The position numbers and the translations under genes were made by a program. DNA of 64,000 bases from Camphora micrantha (taxonomy: Eukaryota > Streptophyta > Magnoliopsida > Laurales > Lauraceae), in assembly GCA_003546025.1 (NCBI GenBank), contig QPKB01000006.1:39399980-39463979 (forward strand), in the 5' to 3' direction. Position 1 is the stretch's first letter, and each line of letters begins with the position of its first letter. Positions 11,640 to 25,250 of the stretch are shown here, piece after piece. The notes below the pieces were generated by a model. It did no database searches. It was not told the DNA's origin and worked only from the letters and a program-made list of their open reading frames with translations.

Positions 11640-12850
11640 AAGAGGAAAAATTACTTTAGTTAAACCCACTTCAAACCAGCCTTTCAAGCTAAAAACCTTT
11701 ATTTTTTTACAGTTTTTCTCGTAGGTTGACGTCGATCCTCGTTTTCTTTGTTGAGGGTTGATGGCGACGTTCTTATTAAGAAAGAAGGGTCGACATCACC
11801 CCCCAAGCATGTATATTTTCTCATCTTCTTCCATCTTCATCTCTTCCCGGAACCAATCAAATGATGAAGAAGGGGATCTGTCCTTCTGCTCGCCGTGAAA
11901 GCCACCCACTAGTACTAGTAAGAAAGGGTGATGATTGATTAATATGATGCCAGCCAGGGCAAGGCCATTCAGGTAGTTGGCGCATCTGTGATGGGATGGG
12001 TTGTACCTTGATGATCAGACTGATCAGATGACCATAGAGACACATAATTGGAGGACCTTTCGAGGAAATACAAAGACAGGGTGATGTGTGGTAGTATACT
12101 GTAGACCGACCAAATTTTTACTTTCAACGGTTGGAAGAGTTGTGTGATTGAGCAGCTAGCATCATCCTACATAGTGTTCAGTCCATCCACAGATGGGGTT
12201 TGTTTGGCTAAAATGATTGGTCGAAATCTAAGAAAGATTTACCACAAACTAGGGTCGAAATCTCAGAAAGATTTACCACAAACTAGTATAGGAGGAATTA
12301 TGTACCAAGGATGCTTGTGATGTTATTCATTTTTGTTTTACCATGCTTATGGGTTAGAGAAGGTTTGTTGTAGTGCTTTTTATATGACTGTAATATTAGG
12401 CTGGTATTGATATAAGCTGTCTAACAGAGAGAGAAGTAACTTGGAATCCTATGGATTTTACTTTATTTTTATTGCATGAAAGGATTTCTGCCCCATTTCA
12501 ATGAGGGCCTCTCATGGCTGCATTGCAGTTTTTTCAGTCCTGTCTTCAGGTCCCCATTTGTCATGGTGGGAATTGCGAGTCCCAACTTGAAGGAATAGTG
12601 CATATTTAGCATTTGCATAGTCTCAAAAAGGAGACCCACATTGCCCTGCTTCTATATGTATTGGCACTTGAGGTGGTGTGAAGAATCAAGTGACAAATTT
12701 TAAAATGATGTGAATTTTTCCATCATTGGATTGGATTTGGGGAAGAGATGAAGAAGGAAGGAGATAAGGAAACATGCCTGTTTAGGGTTGACGTCGATCC
12801 TCACTTGTTATACCGAGGGTCGTTGTTGCCTTTCATCTAAATAGCATATT
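11640..12850. mobile_element. Second inverted-repeat element related to the one at 8813-10600
   Basis: Left arm (about 11640-11885) and right arm (about 12705-12850) share, in inverted orientation, GTTGACGTCGATCCTC, CATCTCTTCCC and ATCAAATGATG-like words. The same words occur in the arms of the preceding element, so both belong to one family. The interior is unlike the first element: it has no L1 fragment and includes a 33-bp tandem duplication at 12220-12286. Boundaries are approximate and no TSD was found. Confidence 0.5.
12220..12286. repeat. Tandem duplication, 33-bp unit
   Basis: Two copies, GTCGAAATCT[A/C]AGAAAG.. to ..CCACAAACTAG, at 12220-12252 and 12254-12286, differ at one base and are separated by one G. 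This is a recent local duplication. Confidence 0.85.
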
Positions 12851-13721
12851 TTCATGTGTGCAATCTATGCTAAGTTGCTAACACACCAGTCTGGATGATG
12901 GTTTACTTGCATAAGGTGTGAGTTTGCTTCCAAACTTTATGCACGATATCCACCCCAAATTTACCTACTGCACACATTATGGGGTCATGCATGCACATGA
13001 AGGAATAGCCTTATCAACTAGAATACCATAGGGATACCCTCGTTATAAAAGAAAATATAATGTCTTTTGTTAGAATGAAGATTTGCAATGAGACAATAAA
13101 GAAATAACATTTGTTTTGTGCAATATGAAGTTTATGGAGGCCAACAAAAGGGATTCTAACTATCACTCATGGGAAATGGTTCTGTACAGTGCCAAAGAAA
13201 AATAATTTAAAATTATACTACTTCCTTATAAAAAAAAATATATATATCACAAACATTAGAAAACGACAAACACAAAAACTGAACACTCTTCTTCTTACAA
13301 GGATCCTCGATGTTGTATAATGTATCCTATAAATTAAGGAAATGGCGATGAATCTATCAAGCATGTCAAAATGAGCACATTTGGTATCCATGTAATGTAA
13401 GGAATTCCCAAATGTGAAGATTCCTTACTACCTTGGAACAATGAATTTTCATTAAGTTTGTATAATTGAGAATTTCACATTGATTTTGGTGCATATCGTA
13501 TATAGCTCAAATTTCTTTTTTGTTTTATTTTGGTGGTGTAAATCTATAAAATAAATTTTTTTTTGAGGATTTTAAAATCTTATGGGGGTGTTCAAATCTA
13601 AAAACCCTCCAAAATGAGGAATTCTACCGGTTCAAGTATTTGAAGATTTACAATTTGTGAAATGGGGTTTTTTAGCAATTTTATGAAAGGTAACAATCTT
13701 TACCAACCAAGACAATCATAA
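12851..13721. other. Intergenic DNA with degraded repeats
   Basis: The segment near 12893-12990 (GCATAAGGTGTGAGTTTGCTTCC) is echoed at 23596-23640 and 32562-32650. It is a diverged dispersed repeat of unknown class. Otherwise AT-rich with no gene. Confidence 0.35.
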
Positions 13722-14026
13722 GGGCGCGTTTGACACTTTACTAATATAATCAAAGTCAAGTAAAGCATTTATTTTCAGACAAGATGTCACATCAAATACA
13801 CTTTATTCAAAACTCCCCCCATCTCTTTTTATACAAAAAGTCAAAAAGCAACTACCTTTATCTACTAAAATACAAAAAAACTCCACCTTTTCATACGAAA
13901 AGTTAAAAAAATTTCATAACAAACAACTAAAACTAAAATACCATCATAACTCACTTCTATTTTATTTTTTCTTCAAAATTAACTTTATTTGACTTGACTA
14001 TGTTAGCAGAGTTACCAAACTAGCTC
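13722..14026. mobile_element. Tourist-like MITE (PIF/Harbinger type), 305 bp
   Basis: The terminal inverted repeats are imperfect: left GGGCGCGTTTGACA..CAAGTAAAG, right (reverse complement) GAGCTAGTTTGGTA..CAAATAAAG. A TAA trinucleotide flanks both ends (13719-13721 and 14027-14029), as expected for PIF/Harbinger insertions. The interior is AT-rich and non-coding. Confidence 0.65.
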
Positions 14027-14029
14027 TAA

Positions 14030-17000
14030 AGTTTCCCTTCTCTTTCCGTAAAATGAGGATTTTCAAATCTCATAGGAGAATTTGAATCGAAAAAAACCCT
14101 CCAAAACTGGGATTTGCCAAATGGGTTCTTTTGGCAATGTTATAAAAATTGAAAATCTTTTCCAAACAAGACCATAGATTCTTTCATTGGAATGACCGGC
14201 ACCATGCGTGTGACGTGTCCATCCCTATTCCCTACCAAAATGGTGTCTTGGTGTCTTTTCACTGCATTCAACATGGAGCTCCATCCGTCGCCGAAACGGT
14301 GTCTTTTCTTCTCATTTATTTATATCCTTCTGTAGTGACAACTGTGCCTTCTTAAATAGTGCAGTTTAAATTTTACGTTTCAAGGCCAACCCCACCCACC
14401 CCCACCTCATCCTAAGCTAAGCTATTTCCGGCCGTGGTTTACACCCAAAAGTTATAGATTTGAAACTGTATTAACTTATTAAGGTTTTAGGGTGGTTAAC
14501 TCGACTTTCTTCTCAATCCAAAAGAATTAATCAAACTCAAAAGGTTAAAACTCTCCGACTTAAAAAAAAAAAAACCACCCCATCCATAAAGGTTTATCAT
14601 TCACGAGTGCACCGACCCATGAAAGGCCCCAAAGTTGTCTCCTAGCCACATCCGTGACACCCAAATGATGAAGACGGACTAGCAACGGCCAACATTGAAT
14701 GAGAAACGTCCACAACTACAATCATTGCAATCCAATTCCAATGTGGTCCATTCAAGTGGGGGCCCACATTCAAATGGCCCATCCGGACATTTGATCATGG
14801 AGTTCGGATACTCTCTCGTACCTATTACACCGGAACCACGTGACACTTACATAGGCCCACGTAACCGGTTAAGATGAATTACATACCCTCCACAAATCTC
14901 GATACAAATGGAGTGGGTCTCACCATTTGATTGAGCATCATGACATTTACCACCTTTTAATACTACGTCAACACTCAATCACATTTTCAATTCCAATGGG
15001 AATCACTCCTTTTGAATTAAAACTCGAAGACGTAGTTCATTTTAAACAGCCTGAATTATCCCTATTTGAGCCCAAGGTTGGAGTAATTCCCATGTAGGCG
15101 ATTCAGACTCTTAATCATGGTGCACTTTGTCCAGGAGGAGGAACTGCATTTAGATGACGTCACAGTGGCACTGGGGCTAAAGTTAGATATCTTTCTAAAT
15201 TCCACAACATCCAATATTCTATTTCTCTCTAGAGTCTGCCAGAAGAGAGCAAATTCTGGCAATGTATTTTATCATATGAAGGAATGCACTCATTTGGTCC
15301 CCTTTTCAAAAGCTTAAAACCATAGAACCATGTAGCATAGATGCCAACATGGTCAGACCTACTAGTGTACCTGAATTGTGGTCCTAAGTCCCACACTTGC
15401 ATGGATTCTAGTTGTGAAATGGCATCCATTGAACAATGTTAGGGGCCCATTTTGATCTTTCAAAGTCGGTTGCCTTGTCCCTGATTTTAATTGCCTGGTA
15501 AATCTGGTTACTTTTGTTTGGGTGCATGAAAAAAAAAAAACTATACAAGACTGTGCCTAATTGGAGCTCTCAAGTTATTCAAAACATACTAATGATCATT
15601 TACACATAAATTGACATACTTGCACTGGGTTTAGGAGGAACTTAGATTTTGGTATGGGTGGCAATGGGTCGGGTTTAAATAAAGAATTCTTGACATTCAG
15701 TTTATTAGTTTGCTTGTGAGTTTGGGCATCTTGGGTCTCAAAAAATACCCGATATTGTTCCCTTTTTTTTTTATAATATTTTTTATATTCGGTGAAATAA
15801 TACAAAGTAAAAATATTTACTCTTAATTGCTTCTAGGGTGTTAACAAATTAAATAAAATCACAGAACAAATCTAATGCATTTTAGATTAGGACTAACGCA
15901 TAAAAACTCAATTTGTGATGGCTTCCAACTTATTATATGTTTTGAGAGATACTTCTGGATTTAGACTGATTTCTGAAACTATGCTTGCAAATAGATTGAT
16001 CGAATACTCCCATGGAGTAATTACCATAGCCATTGCCTTGCTAGCCAAAAAAATAAACACCCTAGCCATTGCCTACATGAGCAGATTTAGTTACAAAATT
16101 GGTCTTCTCTCTTTGGTTTCTACCAACTAATTAGTAGCCTAAAATTCTTGTGTCATTGTAAACTAAAGGGGCTTTTTTATTGATAGGCTACCTTATATTT
16201 TGGCCTATTTGGGAAAAACCTGCCTTCTGACTATAAATTATAAACCCCTTATCTTCCTATGAAATGTTAGAAAATCACCCAAAACCTCATTGACGTCTTT
16301 TTTTCTACTTATTTTTTACTGATTTTTTTTTTTTTTTTTTTTTGTTGAAGATGGTGTTCGGCTTCTTTGAGAATCTACTATTTTCCCTGACACGTGAAGT
16401 TCTTACCTCTCCCACACACGGGATAAGTTTGACTTTTTCTTGAACAAGTGGCCCCAAGTAGAGAGTGTGAGTTTGTAACTCCACCTCCGGTTCCTAAGCC
16501 ATGGTTTTAGCCAATTGTAACATTTAACAAGTATCTCGCACATTTATTTTGGAAAAACCTATAACACCCTTGAGAACTTACTGAAATCAATAAGGTTGTA
16601 TTTCGCTAAGAGGAGTAGTGAGACCCACTTAGATGCATGCTAATCATGACATGCTAGTATGACAGAAAAGTCTCATTGTGGATAAGGTTGTGCATAACGA
16701 TCGTATCAATTAGATAATCGTAATCAATTGATTTAGGAGTCTTAAATTTAACTTTCCTATTGTTTTTAATGAAATTCATATTAGTATTAAATTATAGTGA
16801 GTGCTATTTACTAGGAGTTTAACGAGTGTAAGGGAGTTGGATTTGTCAAAAGGCATACAATATTGTGGAAAAGAAGTCATTTATAATGCAATCCGGGAGA
16901 GATAAATCTTAGCAAAACGTAACTATGTTTGAAATAATTCCATGCACATATCATGGGCCTAAAAACTCAATCCAAATTCTACCAATTGTAGGCCAGGATT

Positions 17001-18130
17001 GTGTTAAGTCTAATTTGGCCCAATTCATAAGCACTTTCCCCTTTTATTTTATAGAAATGTTTGGAATGTTTGTACATAGGTCTATTGAACAAAATAGGAA
17101 TAGTTTCTTTTTTATCCTTGTAACATCATCATATTTTGGTTTTAAAAAATTGAAATTATAATCTCTATGTGTTCATAAGTGTGCATGAAATAAGCTATCA
17201 ATCAATATTACTTATTGGTACCATTAAGCAATGGCTTTTTTTTTTTTCCTTGAAAAGATAAAGTGAAATATGTGGGAAAGTATATCCAAGGATCATAAGC
17301 TATACTTTAGCTATATTTTATCCATGCTTGATTAGACACAATAAGTGGGAATAAAGTAAAGTCCCAACCGTTCAAAAAAGTTTTACTTTCATTTTACTTG
17401 CCACAAAAAAAAAAAAAAAAAAAAACAAAAAAAAAAAAAACATTGATCCATGAAACAAAAGTGATTGGTTACTTTCATTTGTTGACTTTTTCTCACTTCA
17501 AATTATTTAACCTCATGAAAACAAATATAGTTTTACCTTATCATAAAGTGTATTTTTTCATTACACAATTATTATTTTTTTTCACTAATTTGACATTTAT
17601 CTTACATTACTTACTCTAAAAATTATTCAAATACATATGCAAAAATAATATACTATTATCGGTATATACTTTTGTCAGGATAAATTTGCAAGGATGTTTT
17701 AGTCTTTTTCTTAACAAAGGACACCATAATCTGGTCAAACCCTATGATGAAAAAAAAAGTTTGCTGGGTTATCTATAAGCTTTTTATGAAGAAAATAGGG
17801 AATTTGTAGTACTTAATGAAAAAATTAGGTGGGACACATAAATTTGAACCTAAACCATGGCTGTGCAAAGTGTCACTTTTGATATTCAAATGATCCTAGT
17901 TTTCATTTTTTTTTGGCTTAACGTTTAATTTAGAAAAAAGCCATTCAAAGACACTTGTTTCACACTACTTACCCTTGAACGATTCAAATTCAAAATTACA
18001 CAAAGCACTAATATGAGAGTTTACAACATTTAGAAACCTCATTAGAAGCCTAATGTATCTAAATGAATATATATATTGTGCAAATTTATTGCAGTAAATT
18101 CTACTAATTGAAAGGTTATGAACACCTCAA
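14030..18130. other. Intergenic DNA, no gene recognised
   Basis: Mixed AT-rich DNA with poly(A) and poly(T) runs (15530-15540, 16323-16343, 17403-17440). A repeat-like start GGGTGGCAATGGGTCGGG occurs at 15657, a common plant hAT-MITE terminus without a partner end. ORFs at 14149-14355, 15117-15317 and 15915-16130 show no recognisable protein. Confidence 0.35.
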
Positions 18131-18159
18131 ATTATATTCAATCTTGATCAAAGAGTGTA

Positions 18160-18250
18160 AGTGCGAACCGGGGTGGAACTACATAGGGGGTTCGGGTGGC
18201 CATGGCTCCCCAAAAATTTGGAAAAAAAAAAAAACTCCTGGGTATCGAAG
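18160..18250. repeat. Copy of a dispersed repeat (CCATGGCTCCCC type)
   Basis: GGTGGAACTACATAGGGG..GGCCATGGCTCCCC followed by a poly(A) run is repeated in diverged form at about 22040-22240 (reverse orientation), 34995-35130 and 50815-50995. The class is unknown. The 131-codon minus-strand ORF across 18179-18574 is largely made of this repeat and homopolymers, and is not a gene. Confidence 0.45.
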
Positions 18251-18910
18251 AATTTCACATTTACTACATTGATTCTCCAAGAAAATTGAAAATGTTACAA
18301 AAATTTGAATATTTATTTTAGCAGTGACCCTTACATAGTGGTTCCTTAGGTAAATTTCCTGATTTTGTCCCTGGGTGTGAAGGAAATGCTTTTGATCACA
18401 GATGGGCCTCATGCATGAAAAAGGAAGGAAAAAAAAAAAAAAAAAGGCCTTTCCACAAAGTTTACCAATATTAAAAAGGCCTCTTTTGTTTCCATTTGCA
18501 CATGTAAATCCAAGGCATTGATCAAATGACAAGCATCCATCAATGCAAAACAACTTTTGCACTGTGCCCATCAACTGTGCTGGTCAATGCAGCTGGTGAC
18601 ATGTTCTGATCACCAGGCCACCTGCTTGTACGGTGGATGGTGAGTAAGACAAGATACAGGTGTCATCCAAAAAATTAGCTCCTTTTATCAAGGCCTACAA
18701 CACTATCTGGCAGCCCACTATAGGCCAAACTGCTAGCTCATTTCTTATTCCTATGTTTGACAGCAATTAATGCTTTGAGGGACTTTTATCTTGTAAAAAT
18801 TTGATGAAGCCGAATCACATCTACCATCTGCTGGATGGATAAGTTCTAAAAATAGCTGTTAGCTTTTGTTTGTGGTTAGAGATGATGGCAGGTCTCAATG
18901 AAGTAAATTT

Positions 18911-19040
18911 GACTACTCCACTTGACATTTCTCCTTTCCCCATGTCAAATATTTTTCTCTTTATGATTCAAATCCGACTACTCAACTAGACATTTCTCCT
19001 TTCCCCATGCTAAGTATTTTTCTCTTTATGATTCAAATCC
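18911..19040. repeat. Tandem duplication, 65-bp unit
   Basis: Copies start GACTACTCCA at 18911 and GACTACTCAA at 18976, each running through CATTTCTCCTTTCCCCATG and TTTATGATTCAAATCC. Few differences, so fairly recent. A 17-bp perfect duplication (CGAGGGCCTTTTCTTTC) also occurs near 19353-19386. Confidence 0.8.
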
Positions 19041-21300
19041 ACCTATTTCACAAGAAGAAACTTACCAAGTTATCAAGGGCAAGGCTTCTTCTTTTTTTTT
19101 GGTAGGTTTTGGTCCTTTTATTAATCAAAATTTATGATTGGAATTTAGAAGATTAGACTTCTTATAAAGAGATTCATTTAAATAGAATTCAGAATATATA
19201 TCTTATCTTTTGAATTGCCTTGCATTTGATTAAGAAAGTTGCATATAGTAACTAAAAGATTCTGTGTCGAGTGATATGTGTACACAGCAAGTTATATTGT
19301 AACTTTGCAAGGCACCCAAGTTTCCAGTTAAGAAAAAAATAAATGTCTTGATCGAGGGCCTTTTCTTTCCGAGGGCCTTTTCTTTCTACCTGTTTTGTTC
19401 ATCCCTGATGTGTACCTGTGAAATCCAAACTACTCAAGTCCAAAATTATCGTATGTATTGGCGACCGGTGTCTAAATGAGATTTTGGCCCATTCCGCGGA
19501 AAGTGAAATGTTTCAAAGTTATTTTTAAGAAAATATAAAAACAAAAGGGATTCTTACAATAAGAAATAAATACCTTCAGTAATTCTCAAATAAAGATAAG
19601 ATTTGAACTTTTATCAAAGAAGCATAGCCTACTTTCAGATTGACCCAACCGTGCCGTGCCGTACTCCAATTAGGCCAGGCAAAGCCACCCACGAGCTGGC
19701 CCACATGCCCATTCTAATCTTATATTTTTAAATTTACTTATATAAATTAAAAGAGACTTTATGGGCCTTTAGGGTTTTCAGCTTGAAATAAAGTTCTAAA
19801 AAATACATAAACATTGATGTTAATTTACATAAGATTTGAAGCTTCATACTCATTTACATAAAAAATAATATTTACTTTGTATAAATGCTGAGCTGGATCA
19901 TGCTTCGAACCGTAGTAAATTGTATATTTATTTATTTTATATTTACTATATCATTCATTAATATCTTATAAAATAGCCATAAATTGGATGTATTTTTATT
20001 TTTGGGCCCAAGCTTAACGCGGGCAAGCTTTGCTAGTATCACTTGATTTTCTTGATTTTAGGTGGTCCTCCTATATTAAGTTTTAGTGGATTTCTTCTAA
20101 TCTCCTCCCATCAAAATTAAATTTCAAAAGACTTTTGAGTGCCGTGTAAAGCAAAACAAATATAGATGAGTTCCAAAAAAACTGCACAAATGAACTTTGG
20201 GGATGTCTGTGTGCAAATGTCACTGTGGGTGCCTTTAATTTAGATGGATTTGAATTCTTTGACCGGTCCCACAGCCTCGTTCAGGAGAAAAATGATCTCC
20301 CTTTATAGTCAATGACTCATGATTCATTACAATTAGAGGGATATGCACAACTTCAATAACCTATAACCTATTTTGAGTCCTATGACTGATATGGGTTGTC
20401 TTTTTGTCTCGAAATCAAACCTGGCCCCACCGACCCTAGATGTTCAAAATTTTTATGTTTTTTGATGCTCGATCTGTATCTTGAGACGGTCCATGTCCAG
20501 TGGAAAAAACTGATCTGGGTCACCCTTTTTTCTACTTGGACATGACCCACCAGCTTTCCCTCATGCATATTTGACTTTGTTGGTGCTGGTTGCAAGAAAA
20601 TGGAATGTAGTGGAGTAGATGTTCTCATTTAATTGAGGTGGTTTTTTTCTTTTTTTTTTTTTAGCTATCGGGAGGTTTCTAATTTTTTTAGCTGGACTAA
20701 TCCCTTTACGCACAGAGGAAAGTCAGGTTATAATCTTAGTACAGTTTCGAACTTATAATCTTTAAATGCAAACCGTAATTGTAGACCAACTGAATTATGC
20801 TTGCGGGGTTATTTAAGGTGGCTTTAAAGTAGGAGTTGTTGATAGGTTACATAAGGTGGACTGAGGTGTGTAATGGCTTGAGATGTCAGATGAAGTTGAT
20901 TGCTGATGCTGATTGATGGCCATCTGCACCAACTGGACAGTGGAGAAGACCAGAGTGTATTGGGATTCAGCTCTACTTTTGTAGGATGAACGATCGTATC
21001 CAGATCTGAGATGAATCATCCAAATCAAATTAGGCAGTGATTGATTTGGTTTGCATACAGAAAGTGAGGCTAATACTAGCACTGGGGGGATTTTCTCCAA
21101 CTGAAGCCTTTGCACTAGTAGAACACCAGAATTTTTTCGATAGGCAGCCTTAATAATAGGTCCTGCTTTTGTAGATGATGGATATTGAAAATCCTGTATT
21201 ATTATCATAAGGGGTTATTGCATGTGAAACTTCGGCTATAAGTATATTGGACCATATGGGCTCCAATAATTGTTTTTCCTTTTTTAATAAGATCCGAAAT
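19041..21300. other. Intergenic DNA, one unexplained ORF
   Basis: AT-rich DNA. The minus strand at 20813-21208 has a 131-codon ATG-initiated ORF (MIIIQDFQYPSSTKAGPI) of mixed, non-repetitive composition. I recognise no family, splice context or promoter, and it is not called as a gene. Degraded dispersed repeats near 19990-20050. Confidence 0.35.
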
Positions 21301-21841
21301 TAGGGTTGCAAATGGGTATCCGATTTTCCGATTACCCGAAAGTTCCTACTCGTAAAAACTTAGGTCTGGAACATATTTTATGTTGCGATTCATAAATGGG
21401 TCCGGGTCTGAAACCTAATTTAGGTTCCGATTGATAAACGGGTCTTGTTCTGGGTCCATATAGGTTTCGACCCGTGGACATGGGACTCCGCATATGAGCC
21501 TTTAATGTTGCAAATTGTACCTCAAAATTAACTTTTTTCATGACATTTTTATGTATAATATTGGAAGTAGTAGACTTGATGCATTGTTATAAGTTGAATG
21601 ATATGCTTATTTTAAGAAAAATGAAGAATAAAGAGAAATTAGAATTGATTTTGGAACTAGATTCCAATCCTTTAAGTGGACCCGGTTGCAGAACCGAATA
21701 TGAGTTTTCCCATCGGAATCGGGTCTGAAACCAACAAAATAGGTTCCGAGTTAAAATCGGATTCTAAATCGGAACCGTTATTTAGAAACGGGTCCGGGTC
21801 CACTATGGTTCCGATTCGGAACCGTTCCATTGGCAACCCTA
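21301..21841. mobile_element. hAT-type MITE, 541 bp
   Basis: Ends TAGGGTTGCAAATGG and CCATTGGCAACCCTA are near-perfect inverted repeats. The 8-bp flanks TCCGAAAT (21293-21300) and CCAAAAAT (21842-21849) agree at 5 of 8 positions, a decayed hAT-length duplication. The interior repeats GGGTCCGGGTC and GGTTCCGA words in both orientations and could fold on itself. No transposase. Confidence 0.65.
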
Positions 21842-21849
21842 CCAAAAAT

Positions 21850-22114
21850 AAACCTTTTAAACATAGAAAGGGCGCTTCTAAAACCACAATTGAGTTCTCT
21901 GTATATGAAACAAGATTTGCAGGTTTTTTTTATTTTTTTATTTTTTGTAAAATAAGATTTGTAATCTTAAAATGTATCTTTCATTAACACATCGCCACCC
22001 TATTTAGGAAATAGATGCTCACGTTTTGGAATATATAATGATAAGGGACGGACCCAGGAATTCTTCCTTGGAAGGGCCACAATTAAAAAAATGCATTTAA
22101 TTTTTAAAATATAT

Positions 22115-22146
<32 letters not shown>

Positions 22147-25117
22147 GAAACTTTTCGGGGACCATATGTAACAAAATTCTAAAATCACGTAGGGTTTTCA
22201 GAAATTTTGGAGGGCCAAGGTCCCTGCCAGCCCCCTGTTCTGCCAGTGACAATGATCCAGATTTAGATGCAACATACTTCTTGATCATTTATTTATACGT
22301 GGATCTCAAATGCCAGTTTCTCTTCTTGGCTCAAATGGGGTTAAGTTCTTTGTCCACAGCTTCATCCAAGTTATTGGTATGAAATTGCTGTGAATTGGCC
22401 AAATTGTGGCTTGATCCACATGCTCTATATAGTATGTATACATGTACTCTACCTAATAACATTGTTTTAGTAAACTATCCAGATCTATTGGCCCAAGGGT
22501 CATCCCTGGTGCGCCATGCTTGCCTTCTGGTTGAGTATGCTTAGGTACATGTTTTGCCAATGTCAAGGGTCAATCCATGGCACTTTGGGCGCGATGATTA
22601 AAAAAGACTTGGGAGACACTTGAGACTTGAATGTGTCTTTTCAAATATCTCTAATTTTATGTCTTTTCAAAAACATTTGTGACATTTGAATGAGATGCGC
22701 CTCTTGGGTCATTTGAGTGGATGTGACCCAATTTTGAGGATGCCTTTCAACTCTATTTATTTAGGCCCAATTTGTGTTTTGAATATGAATAGAATGCATT
22801 ATTTTCAAAAGCATATAGGATAAGAGCATTTTTTTTCTCCTTTATTTTTGCTTTGATTTTTAAGGGCAATTCCATATTTCTGATTCTAGTATGCAGACTT
22901 CGAATTAAAGCTAGGCATTGTATCATGGGGATAGAATCTCATCAAAACCACCTGCATGTGAGAAATTGCTGTTTTTAAGAAAGCATCTTAATATTAGTGT
23001 GGCTTGCCCATTTTTCTTTTGCTTTCTTATTCAATTTCTCACGTTCACTTTTATTCACTAATTATTTATTTAAATTGTTTATTTGATTTTCCAATTACAC
23101 ATTCTTTGTAAGTAATTTCCCCAATAGATAAAGACACTCGTGACCACTTTGGCTATCTCACATTTTTTATTTAAGAATTACTTTAAGTAGGTAGAACAGC
23201 ATATATTTTTCTTAATACATGATGCATTAAGCTTAAATTTATTTATAATGCACACAAAAAAAAAAAAAAAAATCAATGGGGGTCTAGTAACATGATACTC
23301 GGACATTATTTATTTATTTTTATGATCCAACTTTGTTGATATTCCAACTACTTGATTTAACAAATGTGGGAACAGTCATTTTTTTTAAAAAAAATTCAAA
23401 ACCATGGATTTCACACACACTGCCTTTTATAGATATCGATTTATGCACCTCAATCCCTGCCTTCCCTTGATTGGTGGTGACCAAAATGAGACAATATTTA
23501 AGCCTACCACAAATCTTTTCAAACTCATGAATTCCTTTTCCTATAAACCACATCCCACAACTATTAATTGGGATAATATTTATTGGGTGTTGGTTTATTA
23601 GCATAAGGTATGTGTTTGCTTCCCGTATCATGTGTTCAATGCTCTCCCGGATTTAAACGATATAGAAACTCTCAAAAAATATATTTGATTGTAAGATTAA
23701 CAGAGTGTCTAAAGCCCAATTCTATGAAAAAAAATATTCACACATCATTTTTGTGAACTATGGGAGGCAATGGTTGGTTTGAGTTGGTACATGGGCTTAT
23801 TTCATAGGACATTGGGTATAGGCTCAACTTGAACCTGACCTATTTATTAATAGAGTTGTGTTGGCCTGAACCCAGAATTCTTAGGTCAGGTTGTGGGTCG
23901 AAAACGTTGAGCTTCTTGTGGTCGAACTTGGGTTGGTTTGGTGGGCTTGATAATGCATGTTAGTTGAGCTAAACCTGACCTGTATGTTAATCAGGTTAGA
24001 CCTTAGACATGTCCTGTTTGGATCAGAAAAAAACCTAACCTTAAGGTCAGCCCAGGAAATTTTCTCCCCTTTTTACAGTGGCAGATGTGCTGAAAATGAA
24101 TTTTACTGCCAGTACAACCCATCTACATGAATTTAGTTCTAATTCACAATCAATTTGGATAATTTGGCAGCATGGATGATGGATCATTTCATATTTTGTT
24201 CCTTGGGCAAAGAGATGGCCACGTGTTCGGGCTAAATAGTTAGGCCCAACTCTAAAATCTGGGCTAATTTCAGACCAGGAAAAAATTATGAGGTCAAGCA
24301 CTGCCAGAATGACTCATATTTAGTCATTCTGGTTTCAATTCAGATCATTTAAGACCAGGAAAAATTATGAGGTCGAGCCCTGCCCGACCGACTTATTTTT
24401 GGTTATTCTGGGTTCAAATCGGGTCGAACTCTAAGATCCACATCAAGACCCAAGCAGATTTGATGTGGCCATATGCATCATGTATATGGGTTGTAAACTT
24501 CTTACACCTAGGTCTCAGTTTGACCGTCATCATCAATTTGAATCTGTCTATTTTGGGCCTTGAACGTAGGACCTGAGTCCTGACCCATCCGGTTTAGACT
24601 TGGACCAAGATACAGTCTTGAGTTGGGTCCTGTCTTGCATAAATTCTCTTAATAACCTGAGTTTACCCTTGAGAAAAACTAATATAGACTTGGGCTAATA
24701 AAAAACCTTCTAGATGGGACTTTGTCCAACCGTTAAATGGGCCGTACCTCGGCCCGATATATTTCACACAGAGGGGTTGTGTATATTTTACAAATGGGCC
24801 TGGACTGGGCACAGCTCGGGATCCAAGATAAATTGAGGGGTTCCTATGTCACAACTGACAATGCAGATCCCTGAAGGGAGTTCTCTGCTGTCAGCACTAC
24901 AAATCCACAACCAGTCCCGCCTCTAAAATCCAAACCACTCAAATTAGGGATCGATCCTTGACATAAGTCAAACTTCACTCTTAATCAGAATTGGGTTGAC
25001 TGTCAGAATGATTACTTGTAAAACACACGATCAAAATAGTAAATTGGGGAAGACCATCAGAGTTGTTCATGTTAATAAAGCCATCCATATTGGGAGCAAT
25101 CATTCTAATGATGGCTC
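21850..25117. other. Intergenic DNA rich in degraded repeats
   Basis: Includes a 29-bp poly(T) run (22118-22146) within a diverged dispersed repeat, and a tandem duplication of period 80 at 24272-24420 (GACCAGGAAAAATTATGAGG). Many GGGTCGAACTTGGGTTGG-like words lie at 23760-24830, typical of decayed hAT-MITE DNA. No gene. Confidence 0.4.
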
Positions 25118-25250
25118 AACTTCACGTGCGTGGGGCTCTCCTTTCCACTTGCGTGGGCTTCTCTTCCCATGCGTGCGGGTTCTCGTTTTCATAGTGCGGG
25201 CTTCCTCTTCATACATGCGTAGTCTCTCTTGGTCCCATTGACTGATTGAT
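25118..25250 (+). mobile_element. SINE-like repeat, 5'-truncated copy
   Basis: Only the minisatellite body is present: successive GCGTGGGGCTCTCC, GCGTGGGCTTCTCTTCCC, GCGTGCGGGTTCTCG and GTGCGGGCTTCCTC units, ending TCTCTTGGTCCC. The same body follows tRNA-like heads at 30571, 32798 and 42776. Confidence 0.5.

Noticed and set aside
18179..18574. 131-codon minus-strand ORF
   Set aside because: It is made of Phe runs from poly(A) tracts and a dispersed repeat; no protein-like core.
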